Of a stretch of DNA of 5,235 nucleotides, positions 1 to 5,235 are shown in pieces. The notes beneath the pieces were generated by a model that searched no databases, was not told the origin of the DNA, and saw only the letters and a list, made by a program, of their open reading frames with translations. The first letter of the stretch is position 1. Every line of letters begins with the position of its first letter. Location: the NCBI GenBank assembly GCA_014237955.1, contig JABABY010000147.1, positions 1 to 5,235 of the forward strand, given 5' to 3'. This DNA comes from Planctomycetota bacterium. GTDB taxonomy: Bacteria > Planctomycetota > Planctomycetia > Pirellulales > UBA7805. The translations under genes were made by a program, and so were the position numbers.

Positions 1-174
1 CTGGAATTTTACGTGCTGATTGATGCCGATGATCTCGCCAGTGAACTCTGGGCAAATTACGGTAGCGATGCGCCGGTTTCTGAACCATTTTCTGAACCAT
101 TTCCCATTTCGGCTCCCTCAGCAGAGCAGGGCAGCGAGGCTCACCTACCTTTACAACCTACAAATAAAGGGTGA
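1..174 (+). CDS. 3' end of an unrecognised protein gene (partial)
   Basis: The first frame is open from base 1 to a TGA at 172-174 and gives the last 57 residues of a protein whose start lies outside the window. The fragment begins LEFYVLIDADDLASELW, a plausible folded, acidic segment. It ends in a low-complexity tail rich in Pro, Ser, Glu and Ala that contains SEPFSEPF, the product of a perfect 12-bp tandem repeat. I see no catalytic motif, membrane segment or named domain and do not recognise the family. The frame stops 21 bp before tRNA-Leu on the same strand, so the two could share a transcript. The natural composition and disordered C-terminal tail favour a real gene end over a chance frame, but with only 57 residues this is moderate evidence. 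Confidence 0.55.
   Translation: MEFYVLIDADDLASELWANYGSDAPVSEPFSEPFPISAPSAEQGSEAHLPLQPTNKG
77..100 (+). repeat. Perfect 12-bp tandem duplication
   Basis: The unit TTTCTGAACCAT occurs twice head to tail (77-88 and 89-100) with no mismatch. It lies inside the partial gene at 1-174. Because the unit is a multiple of three, it adds four residues (SEPF) without breaking the frame, which fits replication slippage in a disordered tail. Confidence 0.85.
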
Positions 175-195
175 AACTAATTCCCTCTCGTTTGC

Positions 196-279
196 GCCGG
201 AGTGGCGGAATTGGCAGACGCGCTGGATTCAAAATCCAGTGTCCGCAAGGACGTGTGGGTTCGAGTCCCACCTCCGGTA
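196..279 (+). tRNA. tRNA-Leu, anticodon CAA
   Basis: A complete class II cloverleaf can be drawn. The acceptor arm GCCGGAG (196-202) pairs with CTCCGGT (272-278), with a G-T wobble at the first pair, and A279 is the discriminator base expected for leucine. The anticodon stem CTGGA/TCCAG encloses the loop TTCAAAA, so the anticodon is CAA, which reads UUG leucine codons. A long variable arm (GTCC-GCAA-GGAC) is present, as in tRNA-Leu. The T arm is GTGGG-TTCGAGT-CCCAC (255-271). The 3' CCA is not encoded (the next bases are CTT), so it must be added by the CCA-adding enzyme. No intron or defect is visible. tRNA-Leu genes are common integration sites, but no second copy of the 3' end is seen in this window. 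Confidence 0.97.
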
Positions 280-507
280 CTTGGCTTTATAATCTTTTCT
301 AGCGATTGCTCGTAGTGGCGAGCGGCAGGTCGGGTAGCTGGCCATAAACGTGTCCATCATTCTCGGTGCCCGCCCGTTGTTGCCATAACTGTTTTTGGCG
401 ATCTCATGTGCCTCATCGGCCTCTGCAGCATGTTTGGCATGTTGCCCCCAATAGGCTAAATGATGCTCTGGATCGATAATGAGGGAAGGACAACCGGTGC
501 AATGTAT
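232..507 (-). pseudogene. Possible protein-coding remnant with no start codon
   Basis: On the minus strand the frame is open from a TAG (complement of 508-510) to a TGA whose complement, 229-231, lies in the tRNA anticodon loop. It reads through the whole stretch between the tRNA and the EamA gene. Its middle part looks like real protein: PEHHLAYWGQHAKHAAEADE followed by AHEIAKNSYGNNGRAP, an amphipathic, His-, Ala- and Glu-rich helical pattern with few rare codons. There is no ATG, GTG or TTG before the double methionine at 355-360, so most of this peptide could not be started. The 3' part also runs into the tRNA, which is not coding. I read it as either the decayed inner part of a lost gene or a chance open frame. 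I do not recognise a family. Nothing else was found in 280-524. Confidence 0.3.
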
Positions 508-510
508 CTA

Positions 511-517
511 AAGGCGG
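511..517 (+). promoter_or_regulatory. Ribosome binding site of the EamA gene
   Basis: AAGGCGG lies 7 bp before the ATG at 525 and differs by one base from the consensus AAGGAGG. It supports this ATG as the start. The same frame is closed by a TGA at 480-482 and holds no other ATG between that stop and 525. Confidence 0.6.
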
Positions 518-524
518 TAAAACA

Positions 525-962
525 ATGAGACCTGAATTTTGGGCAGTCCTGACGGCGTTATGTTGGGCCGTAGGTTCGTTACTCGAAAAAAGGGGCGTGC
601 AGCTAGGAGATTTTGCACCCGTGATGGGGACAACAATCCGGACCGTTACGTCGGTGTTGCTTCTGTCAGTGATTTCCTATCCATTCTGGGGACAAACCAA
701 AACGGTCGGAATAAAACCAATCCTGCTCATTGCAATCGGTGGCGGTCTGATTACGGGATGTCTTGGAATTGTATTCCTGTATTCGGCACTCAAAACGGGA
801 CAGCTCTCGATTGTGCTGACCATTGCTTTTTGCCTCACGCCCGTGGTAGGCGCGTTGTTGGGCTACCTGTTTTTGGATGAGCGCCTCAAATTGGTCCAGT
901 TCTTGGGTATCACTTTGTGCATCGCGGGGGCGGCCCTGGTCACTCTGTTCAAAAATCATTGA
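525..962 (+). CDS. Single-domain EamA/DMT-family membrane protein
   Basis: This 145-residue protein is almost wholly hydrophobic. Segments near residues 5-22, 30-53, 63-86, 91-115 and 120-141 can each span the membrane. The order matches one EamA repeat of the drug/metabolite transporter superfamily. It has an N-terminal FWAVLTALCWAVGSLLEKRG segment, a central GCLGIVFLYSALKTGQ, and a closing LGYLFLDERLKLVQFLG stretch whose D/E-E-R after helix 4 is typical of the family. Usual EamA exporters are about 300 residues with two such repeats. This one has a single repeat and probably works as a dimer in the inner membrane, as other short DMT proteins do. The substrate cannot be told from the sequence. 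The start is fixed by the ATG and ribosome binding site. The gene stands alone, with gene remnants on both sides, so its neighbours do not help assign a role. Confidence 0.88.
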   Translation: MRPEFWAVLTALCWAVGSLLEKRGVQLGDFAPVMGTTIRTVTSVLLLSVISYPFWGQTKTVGIKPILLIAIGGGLITGCLGIVFLYSALKTGQLSIVLTIAFCLTPVVGALLGYLFLDERLKLVQFLGITLCIAGAALVTLFKNH

Positions 963-1031
963 TCGCAGTATTGCAAATCGATGATGGCTAATAGATGTCG
1001 GGCCTTTCCGATGAGGAGCAAAACGTTTCTC

Positions 1032-1100
1032 AGTGGCCAGAGGCGGGTCGTTGTAGGGCACACGCGCGAGGCAGACAATGCCAGCCTGAAAGTCGTGTAA
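1032..1100 (+). pseudogene. Remnant of a nucleotidyltransferase gene, C-terminal end only
   Basis: The frame from 1032 to the TAA at 1098-1100 reads SGQRRVVVGHTREADNASLK then VV. This is nearly the same as the end of the intact gene at 3811-4764, which reads SGQRRVVVGHSREAENAYLK then VVPS. By hand alignment, bases 1032-1097 match 4690-4755 at 55 of 66 positions without gaps, and most differences fall in third codon positions. That pattern means the segment evolved as coding DNA after the two copies diverged. No clear similarity could be followed upstream of 1032, so at least 90 percent of the gene is missing. The next 69 bases back to the EamA stop are unassigned. The remnant cannot encode a functional enzyme, since the catalytic region is absent. 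Confidence 0.8.
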
Positions 1101-1105
1101 TCGCT

Positions 1106-1274
1106 CCTGAGAGCACGACCGCTGGAAATCACAGTCGGTGGCTATGTTTCCTCTGAGGCCTGCCTGAAGTTTCATGAGTCACAACATGAAAGCTGGCACG
1201 CGTCCTACCATCGCGCGATGATGCAGTGGCCTCCCCAGAGACGAGGGCAGAAAGGGAATGAGTCCACTATCTGA
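1106..1274 (+). pseudogene. Remnant of a multihaem cytochrome-type gene, N-terminal region
   Basis: Bases 1116-1154 match 5197-5235 of the intact gene at 34 of 39 positions (RPLEIT..GYVSS in both). The relic continues past the point where the window cuts the intact copy and reads SSEACLKFHESQHESWHASY then HRAMMQ. This resembles the first haem-binding block of planctomycete multihaem cytochromes (CxxCH followed by W..SYHRTMTQ), but the second cysteine is replaced by Phe (CLKFH), so haem could not be attached covalently. After the Gln at 1224-1226 the family-like sequence VASPET continues in another frame, implying a one-base loss near 1227, and then meets a TGA at 1259-1261. In the unshifted frame a TGA follows at 1272-1274. 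There is no start codon. Loss of the anchor, the haem motif and the frame together show a dead gene fragment. Confidence 0.78.
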
Positions 1275-1306
1275 TCAATACCAGCCCGCTACCGTTGAAG
1301 CAGTTT

Positions 1307-3580
1307 TCATTTTTTCGGCGGCATGCTAAAGGACTTCACTTTCTGAATCTCGTATTGGTCAGCGTTCTCTTGGATCCTGATAAAGCGATCCATAGGCACG
1401 TTGCGAAACATTTGAGTGGTGTCCGAAGTTGGCCAATAAATTTCCAAACGTTCGATTTTCTCCGCGTTGCCCAAGCCGATATATTGCCGAAGCGGATTTG
1501 CACCAAAGGATCCACCACTATTCACGTGTTTGTAGATCGATCGCGTTTCCTCGCCCTCCGATATTACCACGTGAATTCTCGCGCCGATGCCCGACCGATT
1601 GGATTGAGTGCCAACCAATTGGATGGCTATCCAACGATTTCCAAATCCTGGGTTGCGATAAAGTGCGTTACCGAATTTATCCCCTAGGAAAGCTCCCCCC
1701 ATCTGCTCGAAAACATCCTGATCACCATCGTTGTCAAGGTCTGCAAACGCAACGCCGTGCCCTTTTTGTAAATGGCCAAATCTTCCCACTGCTGTGATGT
1801 CCGTAAAGCTCCGACCACCGCGGTTCAAATACATTACATTCGGGGTGAGTGCCTCATAATCGGGGTAGCCTGTTCCCAGATAAAAATCTAAAAATCCATC
1901 ACCATTGATGTCACCGAAGTTTGATCCCATTGGCAAAGAAAGTGTATGCACTCCAGTATCAGCTGCAACATCAGTAAACTGTCCCGCACCATTGCCTTGA
2001 AAAAGGCGAGGCGGACCCATTGAAAATGGTTGCCCCTGGTAACTCGAGACGATTTGAGCGACTGCGCCACGTTTCCAGCGATAACTGGATGCATAAATGT
2101 CGAGATTGCCATCGTTGTTATAATCCCAAAACCACGCTGGAAAACTGTCTATTGGTTGTGTCACACCGGCTTCCGACGCCACATCTGAAAAGGTGCCATC
2201 TCCATTATTGTGATAAAGACGATTTGGATGGCCCGCATTCGAAACGTACAGATCAGGAAACCGGTCATTGTCGTAGTCTCCCCAGATAACACCTTTTGTA
2301 AAGCCAAAATTCTCAACGCCGGCTTTTGCTGCGATGTCGGTGAAGGTCTCATCCCCGTTGTTTCTGAAAAGCTGACAGGGAAAGCGTTGTCTTGGATTTG
2401 TTTGTTCGTTGCCGATGTAGAGATCCAAGTCACCATCATTATCAAAATCAGCCCAAGATGCGGTTTGTGTTGGGGAATGGGATTCTCCTAACCCCGATTC
2501 GAAAGTAATGTCAATAAAGGTGCCGTCACCCTGGTTCTTTAAAAGCGAATTGGGATGTGCTCCATTTCCCCCAAACCATCCCCCACGTAGAACGAAGATG
2601 TCTACAAAACCGTCATTATTAAAATCAGCTTGAACCATGTTGAGTCCACCCAAAAGTCCATCAAGGCCTGCCGCTTTGGTGCATTCGGTAAATGTGCCAT
2701 CAGCGTTGTTGTGGAACATGTGCATGTTGCCTTTTATATCGAAAGTCGAACTGACGATATCCAGGTTCCCGTCATTGTCGAAATCGTCAACGATGGCCCC
2801 ACCCGATAAATCAACGGTATCGAGACCAAGTGTGGTTGCTACATTTTCAAATGCTGGAAAATCAGTCTCTGGTTCATCCTGAAAGAGCGTAATCAGATGC
2901 GCTGCGGGTACGCCATCTGGGTGTTCTCCCAAGGTCATGTATGCAATGTTCAGTAGCCACAGTGCTGTTTTGTGAAGGGGATCTTTACTGTCTGAATGTT
3001 CTAAAACTTCCGTAAAGTAATGGATCGCCTTGCGGGATCCCTCTTCACGCGTGTGCAGGCCGCCGCCTTTTATGGGGTAGATACAACTCTCCGGCGTATT
3101 CTTTTCGCAGCAGTTCTGGATTTCACCGAGTCGGAGAGATGCCAAGCCAAGCTTAAATCGCACATAATTACGAAATAAATCGGGCATGGAAGATGAATAG
3201 TGCTCCATGTTTTCATACACACCCTCCAATAGCTGGATGGCCTCTTCGGCATTGCCTAAGCGAATAACCGCCTCGGCCAGTCGGACTTTTAACTTTTGCA
3301 TCTCATCGGAGTTCTTTACGGGAGAAAAGTCGATTTTGTTACGGAGTTGCTTTGCCATGCCATCACCAAAGAAAGAATTGTGTTTGCTTTGATGCTCTGC
3401 GATGTGTTTGAGCAGGGACTTCATTTTTTGATGGCCATCCATTTCGCTCGCGGCACCTTCTGGTGATACTTTGCGATTCTTTTCCGAGGAAGAAAAACAT
3501 CCTTCTAAGAGTGCTACGAAAAGAAGTACCCATACGACCGATAGGCAGCGAACCAAAAAAGTATGTCGAAGAGTATTCAT
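1307..3580 (-). CDS. VCBS/FG-GAP and ASPIC/UnbV (CRTAC1-type) lipoprotein
   Basis: The product has 757 residues. Residues 1-28 form a lipoprotein signal: Arg-containing n-region, hydrophobic core VVWVLLFVALL, and Cys28 in LLEGC (Glu at -2 is unusual). Residues about 95-230 are helical and TPR-like and include the Cys-rich motif NCCEKNTPESC with PIKGGG, typical of CRTAC1 proteins. A propeller-type region follows with seven calcium-binding loops of the D-x-[DN]-x-D-G type, at about 265, 318, 377, 434, 485, 556 and 613. In the fourth the Gly is Arg (DYDNDRFPD). Residues about 663-736 form the ASPIC/UnbV domain. The protein probably sits on the outside of a membrane and acts in adhesion or in binding a partner; no enzyme activity can be claimed. 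An in-frame TTG at 3787 would add 69 residues but lacks a signal peptide at its start, so the ATG at 3578-3580 is preferred. No strong ribosome binding site precedes it. The gene converges on the cytochrome remnant, with 32 bp between them. Confidence 0.93.
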   Translation of the reverse strand: MNTLRHTFLVRCLSVVWVLLFVALLEGCFSSSEKNRKVSPEGAASEMDGHQKMKSLLKHIAEHQSKHNSFFGDGMAKQLRNKIDFSPVKNSDEMQKLKVRLAEAVIRLGNAEEAIQLLEGVYENMEHYSSSMPDLFRNYVRFKLGLASLRLGEIQNCCEKNTPESCIYPIKGGGLHTREEGSRKAIHYFTEVLEHSDSKDPLHKTALWLLNIAYMTLGEHPDGVPAAHLITLFQDEPETDFPAFENVATTLGLDTVDLSGGAIVDDFDNDGNLDIVSSTFDIKGNMHMFHNNADGTFTECTKAAGLDGLLGGLNMVQADFNNDGFVDIFVLRGGWFGGNGAHPNSLLKNQGDGTFIDITFESGLGESHSPTQTASWADFDNDGDLDLYIGNEQTNPRQRFPCQLFRNNGDETFTDIAAKAGVENFGFTKGVIWGDYDNDRFPDLYVSNAGHPNRLYHNNGDGTFSDVASEAGVTQPIDSFPAWFWDYNNDGNLDIYASSYRWKRGAVAQIVSSYQGQPFSMGPPRLFQGNGAGQFTDVAADTGVHTLSLPMGSNFGDINGDGFLDFYLGTGYPDYEALTPNVMYLNRGGRSFTDITAVGRFGHLQKGHGVAFADLDNDGDQDVFEQMGGAFLGDKFGNALYRNPGFGNRWIAIQLVGTQSNRSGIGARIHVVISEGEETRSIYKHVNSGGSFGANPLRQYIGLGNAEKIERLEIYWPTSDTTQMFRNVPMDRFIRIQENADQYEIQKVKSFSMPPKK

Positions 3581-3660
3581 AGGTAAGGACAAAACTCGAA
3601 AATATTTAATAAAAAGTATTGCGCGGCGGATTGTCTGGGCAAAGAGTTCTATCTTGCAAT

Positions 3661-3689
3661 CACTCGAATCGCACTTGTGTGATCGAGTG
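3661..3689. repeat. Hairpin-forming inverted repeat
   Basis: CACTCGA (3661-3667) is the exact reverse complement of TCGAGTG (3683-3689). After one unpaired A3668 the stem continues for five more pairs, TCGCA against TGTGA with one G-T, leaving the four-base loop CTTG. No T run follows on either side, so it is not a typical terminator. An operator or leader structure is more likely. Confidence 0.6.
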
Positions 3690-3727
3690 TGACAATCCCA
3701 TGGTAAGCTACTAACATGATTGTGACA
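3688..3727. repeat. Interrupted inverted repeat between divergent genes
   Basis: TGTGACAATC (3688-3697) and GATTGTGACA (3718-3727) are reverse complements at nine of ten positions and are 20 bp apart. The 30-bp centre-to-centre distance is close to three helical turns, so two dimers could bind on one DNA face. A regulatory role is inferred from position only. Confidence 0.45.
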
Positions 3728-3797
3728 AACCTCACCATTTGAGACAAACCGGTTTTCTCTGGTTGCTAATAGGTTTCTTGTTGCCAACGGGCAGGTT

Positions 3798-3801
3798 AGG
3801 A
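3798..3801 (+). promoter_or_regulatory. Ribosome binding site deciding a TTG start
   Basis: AGGA lies 9 bp before the TTG at 3811. The frame extends further upstream to another TTG at 3739, but that start has no Shine-Dalgarno sequence and would add 24 hydrophobic residues not expected in a cytoplasmic enzyme. No ATG occurs near the N-terminus. Confidence 0.5.
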
Positions 3802-3810
3802 ATATTTCAG

Positions 3811-4764
3811 TTGAAAATTTTGCCGCGTGATTACGTGAGTACTGCGGAGGGCCTGTTTTTTGCCGTAGTTGATTTTGGCCAAGAGGAAGGTCGTATTATC
3901 AGCTTTTTACGCTACCAGAAAATACAAGAAGCCGAATCAACGGCTGTTTCCCCGCTTCGTTATTTGAAGCTGTCGACATCAGAGGCAGATGCGTTGTTGA
4001 GTCGGTCATATCCACAATATCACTATCGTTCAGAGCGTCGTGATGTCTCGCTGCACGGTGTGCCTGAAGAAGCCATATGCCGCCATTGGTCAGCACGGGA
4101 GGGGCTGGTGGATTTAATGCATGCCAAGGGAACGAATCGTTTCCAGACGACTACACGTCAGGCTGTGATGCAACTCATTGATGGTGGCATCCAAACAAAG
4201 AATCTGGGCATCAGCGGCTCCTTGCTTCTTGGAGCACAAGGCGAGGGCTCGGATATTGACCTGGTCTGCTACCACAACGATGATTTTCAGCGTGCGCGTC
4301 AGTTGTTGGCAGACACGTCAGGAATGTTTCAGCCTTTGACGACTGCCGACTGGCGACAGTCATTTGATCGCCGTGGTGGCGAGCTCACGTTTGCCGAGTA
4401 CTGTTGGCATGAACAGCGGAAACACAACAAGGCCATAGTAGAAGGAATCAAGCTTGATATCGACTTAGTTGTACCGCCCAATGAGACAGACTCGAGTCAT
4501 TGGCGGAAAAAGGAAATGGTCCGGCTGCGGGCGCAGGTTACCGAAGATCGCTTTGGCTTTCACTATCCGGCCCGGTGGACCATCGACCATCCATCGATCG
4601 GCGAGATTCTCTGCTTTACGGCAACCTATAGTGGACAGGCGTTTTGTGGAGAGACTATTGACGTGGCAGGAGTTTTGGAATGCCACCCCTCTGGCCAGAG
4701 GCGGGTTGTTGTGGGGCACTCGCGAGAGGCAGAAAATGCCTACTTGAAAGTAGTGCCCTCCTGA
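3811..4764 (+). CDS. Nucleotidyltransferase-fold protein, archaeal-like predicted NTase
   Basis: From the TTG start the protein has 317 residues. The N-terminal block LKILPRDYVSTAEGLFFAVV and then FLRYQ resembles a family of predicted nucleotidyltransferases known mainly from archaea (recalled as COG1665; not checked). The core is GISGSLLLG (133-141), then GSDIDLV (146-152). This is the GS...D-x-D signature of the DNA polymerase beta-type NTase fold, with Asp148 and Asp150 as metal ligands. GIKLDIDLVV (212-221) probably supplies the third carboxylate, Asp216 or Asp218. The C-terminal part contains YSGQAFCGETIDVAGVLE and ends in RRVVVGHSREAENAYLK then VVPS. The protein should be cytoplasmic and transfer a nucleotide from an NTP to an unknown acceptor; since all key residues are present, an active enzyme is likely. 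It diverges from the lipoprotein gene and is followed 267 bp later by the cytochrome-type gene. A relic of its 3' end lies at 1032-1100. Confidence 0.85.
   Translation: MKILPRDYVSTAEGLFFAVVDFGQEEGRIISFLRYQKIQEAESTAVSPLRYLKLSTSEADALLSRSYPQYHYRSERRDVSLHGVPEEAICRHWSAREGLVDLMHAKGTNRFQTTTRQAVMQLIDGGIQTKNLGISGSLLLGAQGEGSDIDLVCYHNDDFQRARQLLADTSGMFQPLTTADWRQSFDRRGGELTFAEYCWHEQRKHNKAIVEGIKLDIDLVVPPNETDSSHWRKKEMVRLRAQVTEDRFGFHYPARWTIDHPSIGEILCFTATYSGQAFCGETIDVAGVLECHPSGQRRVVVGHSREAENAYLKVVPS
4689..4700. repeat. 12-bp palindrome CTCTGGCCAGAG, with partial copies downstream
   Basis: The perfect palindrome lies within the 3' end of the nucleotidyltransferase gene. Nine to ten bases of it recur at 4904-4912 (TGGCCAGAG) and at 4951-4960 (CTCTGGCCAG), the latter two forming an inverted pair 38 bp apart in the gap before the cytochrome gene. 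TGGCCAGAG also occurs at 1034-1042, but that copy is explained by the gene duplication. A binding site role is only a guess. Confidence 0.4.
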
Positions 4765-5031
4765 GGCTACTGCGATCAAAATGGAAGTTGTATGTCTCAA
4801 GTGGTCGGTCGAATGGTGCTCGATGAACGCTGCTTTCGCCAGTTCTTATCTTGGGATCGGCATCACTCGACTCGCTCATCGTATGTTGAATGTTGCATTT
4901 TTGTGGCCAGAGATCGGAAAATAAGGTGTTTGAGGATTAAGAGGTTTCTGCTCTGGCCAGCGTTTGGTGTGACAGCCTCATTAAGTTTGTTTAGAATAAC
5001 GATACAAATCTTTCCTTGGGGTTGAATTTGT
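4765..5031. other. Intergenic gap with no supported gene
   Basis: These 267 bp separate the nucleotidyltransferase stop from the cytochrome start. A short + frame starts at the ATG at 4792 and ends near 5025, but its peptide is rich in Cys, Arg, Trp and Phe, shows no domain, and would lie directly against the next start. I do not support it as a gene. No clear rho-independent terminator is seen after 4764. GGGG at 5018-5021, 10 bp before the ATG at 5032, may serve as a weak ribosome binding site. Confidence 0.5.
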
Positions 5032-5235
5032 ATGAGCCATGATACGGAGCAAAAGGTGCTGCAGCGGAAACCTGCCGGTTTTGTCCGGTGGTGGGCCGGC
5101 CTCGGTGGTTTGCTATTCATCGTTGCGATCGTGTTTGTCTCGCAGCGATTGGCGGTTCGTGAACCGTCGGTATCTGCAAAACCGCCCCCGAGAGGGCGCC
5201 CTCTGGAAATCACAGGCGATGGCTATGTTTCTTCT
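5032..5235 (+). CDS. Membrane-anchored multihaem cytochrome-type protein, N-terminus (partial)
   Basis: The frame opens with ATG at 5032 and stays open for 68 codons to the window end. The product starts with a short, charged cytoplasmic segment (MSHDTEQKVLQRKPAG). One membrane span follows (about residues 18-38, WAGLGGLLFIVAIVFV at its core), then a Pro-rich linker (SAKPPPRGRP) that would lie in the periplasm. The final RPLEITGDGYVSS is the usual lead-in to the first CxxCH haem site in planctomycete cytochromes that carry a SYHRTMTQ motif. That site itself is outside the window. The assignment rests on the homologous remnant at 1106-1274, which continues with EACLKFHESQHESWHASYHR. If correct, the protein is an anchored periplasmic electron carrier or haem-based oxidoreductase. 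The haem count and redox partner are unknown. Confidence 0.7.
   Translation, partial: MSHDTEQKVLQRKPAGFVRWWAGLGGLLFIVAIVFVSQRLAVREPSVSAKPPPRGRPLEITGDGYVSS

Larger units (their letters stand above)
3581..3810. promoter_or_regulatory. Divergent intergenic region with shared control sequences
   Basis: These 230 bp separate the starts of two genes that point away from each other, so both promoters must lie here. An A/T-rich block (about 3598-3620) lies just upstream of the lipoprotein gene and is a likely promoter zone for it, although no good -35/-10 pair can be named. The right half holds three dyad elements: a hairpin at 3661-3689, an interrupted inverted repeat at 3688-3727, and the 10-bp palindrome AAACCGGTTT at 3746-3755. 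The word TGTGACAA also appears twice as a direct repeat (3688-3695 and 3721-3728). These are candidate operators. No gene is seen. Confidence 0.5.

Noticed and set aside
196..279. tRNA-Leu as an attachment site of an integrated element
   Set aside because: No second copy of the tRNA 3' end and no integrase gene is visible in the window.
20..292. Open + strand frame of about 90 codons covering the window start and the tRNA
   Set aside because: It runs through the tRNA, and the competing frame 1-174 has better protein character and ends before the tRNA.
666..1175. Long minus-strand frame of about 169 codons opposite the EamA gene
   Set aside because: It is antisense to a clear membrane protein gene and to both relics. 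The peptide is rich in Gln, Arg and His with no domain, and is explained as a shadow.
2161..2780. Repeated DNA words within the lipoprotein gene that resemble a tandem repeat array
   Set aside because: They encode the recurring D-x-D-x-D-G calcium loops of the FG-GAP/VCBS repeats and are explained by the protein.
3581..3787. 69-residue N-terminal extension of the lipoprotein
   Set aside because: It would hide the lipoprotein signal inside the chain and cover the divergent control region. The ATG at 3578-3580 directly begins the signal peptide.
3739..3810. N-terminal extension of the nucleotidyltransferase giving a hydrophobic leader
   Set aside because: It starts at a TTG without a ribosome binding site, and a signal-like leader does not fit a cytoplasmic NTP-using enzyme. 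The TTG at 3811 with AGGA is better.
4792..5025. Short + strand frame of 77 codons in the gap before the cytochrome gene
   Set aside because: It has odd Cys/Arg/Trp-rich composition, no recognisable domain and only a poorly spaced GGAAG ahead of the ATG.

Overview
The window looks like a piece of a bacterial chromosome of moderate GC content, most likely from Planctomycetota (Pirellulales-like). The main reason is the combination of a large VCBS/FG-GAP + ASPIC/UnbV (CRTAC1-type) lipoprotein with a membrane-anchored multihaem-cytochrome-type gene. Shine-Dalgarno sites are weak and one start is TTG. The phylum is an inference from gene content; Verrucomicrobiota or Acidobacteriota are possible alternatives.

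Layout, left to right. (1) The 3' end of an unrecognised + strand gene (1-174) is followed 21 bp later by an intact tRNA-Leu with anticodon CAA (196-279). (2) The 245 bp between the tRNA and the next gene hold a minus-strand reading frame that looks protein-like but has no start codon, possibly a gene remnant. (3) A single-domain EamA/DMT-type membrane protein is encoded at 525-962. (4) Positions 1032-1274 hold a decayed, fused pair of gene fragments. The first matches the C-terminus of the nucleotidyltransferase gene at 3811-4764, and the second matches the cytochrome-type gene that begins at 5032. (5) A long minus-strand gene (1307-3580) encodes a 757-residue lipoprotein with seven calcium-binding FG-GAP/VCBS loops and a C-terminal ASPIC/UnbV domain. 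(6) A 230-bp divergent intergenic region rich in dyad symmetry separates it from a + strand nucleotidyltransferase-fold gene (3811-4764, TTG start). (7) After 267 bp the + strand cytochrome-type gene starts at 5032 and runs off the window.

How the parts relate. The CRTAC1-like lipoprotein and the cytochrome-type protein both act outside the cytoplasm and belong to families that, from memory, tend to be neighbours in planctomycetes. The nucleotidyltransferase is cytoplasmic and its link to them is unknown. The most notable point is that the NTase-cytochrome order is present twice: intact on the right, and as a short degenerate relic on the left, with the lipoprotein gene between. This points to a past duplication of the locus and loss of one copy. 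No CRISPR array, insertion sequence or phage gene is visible.
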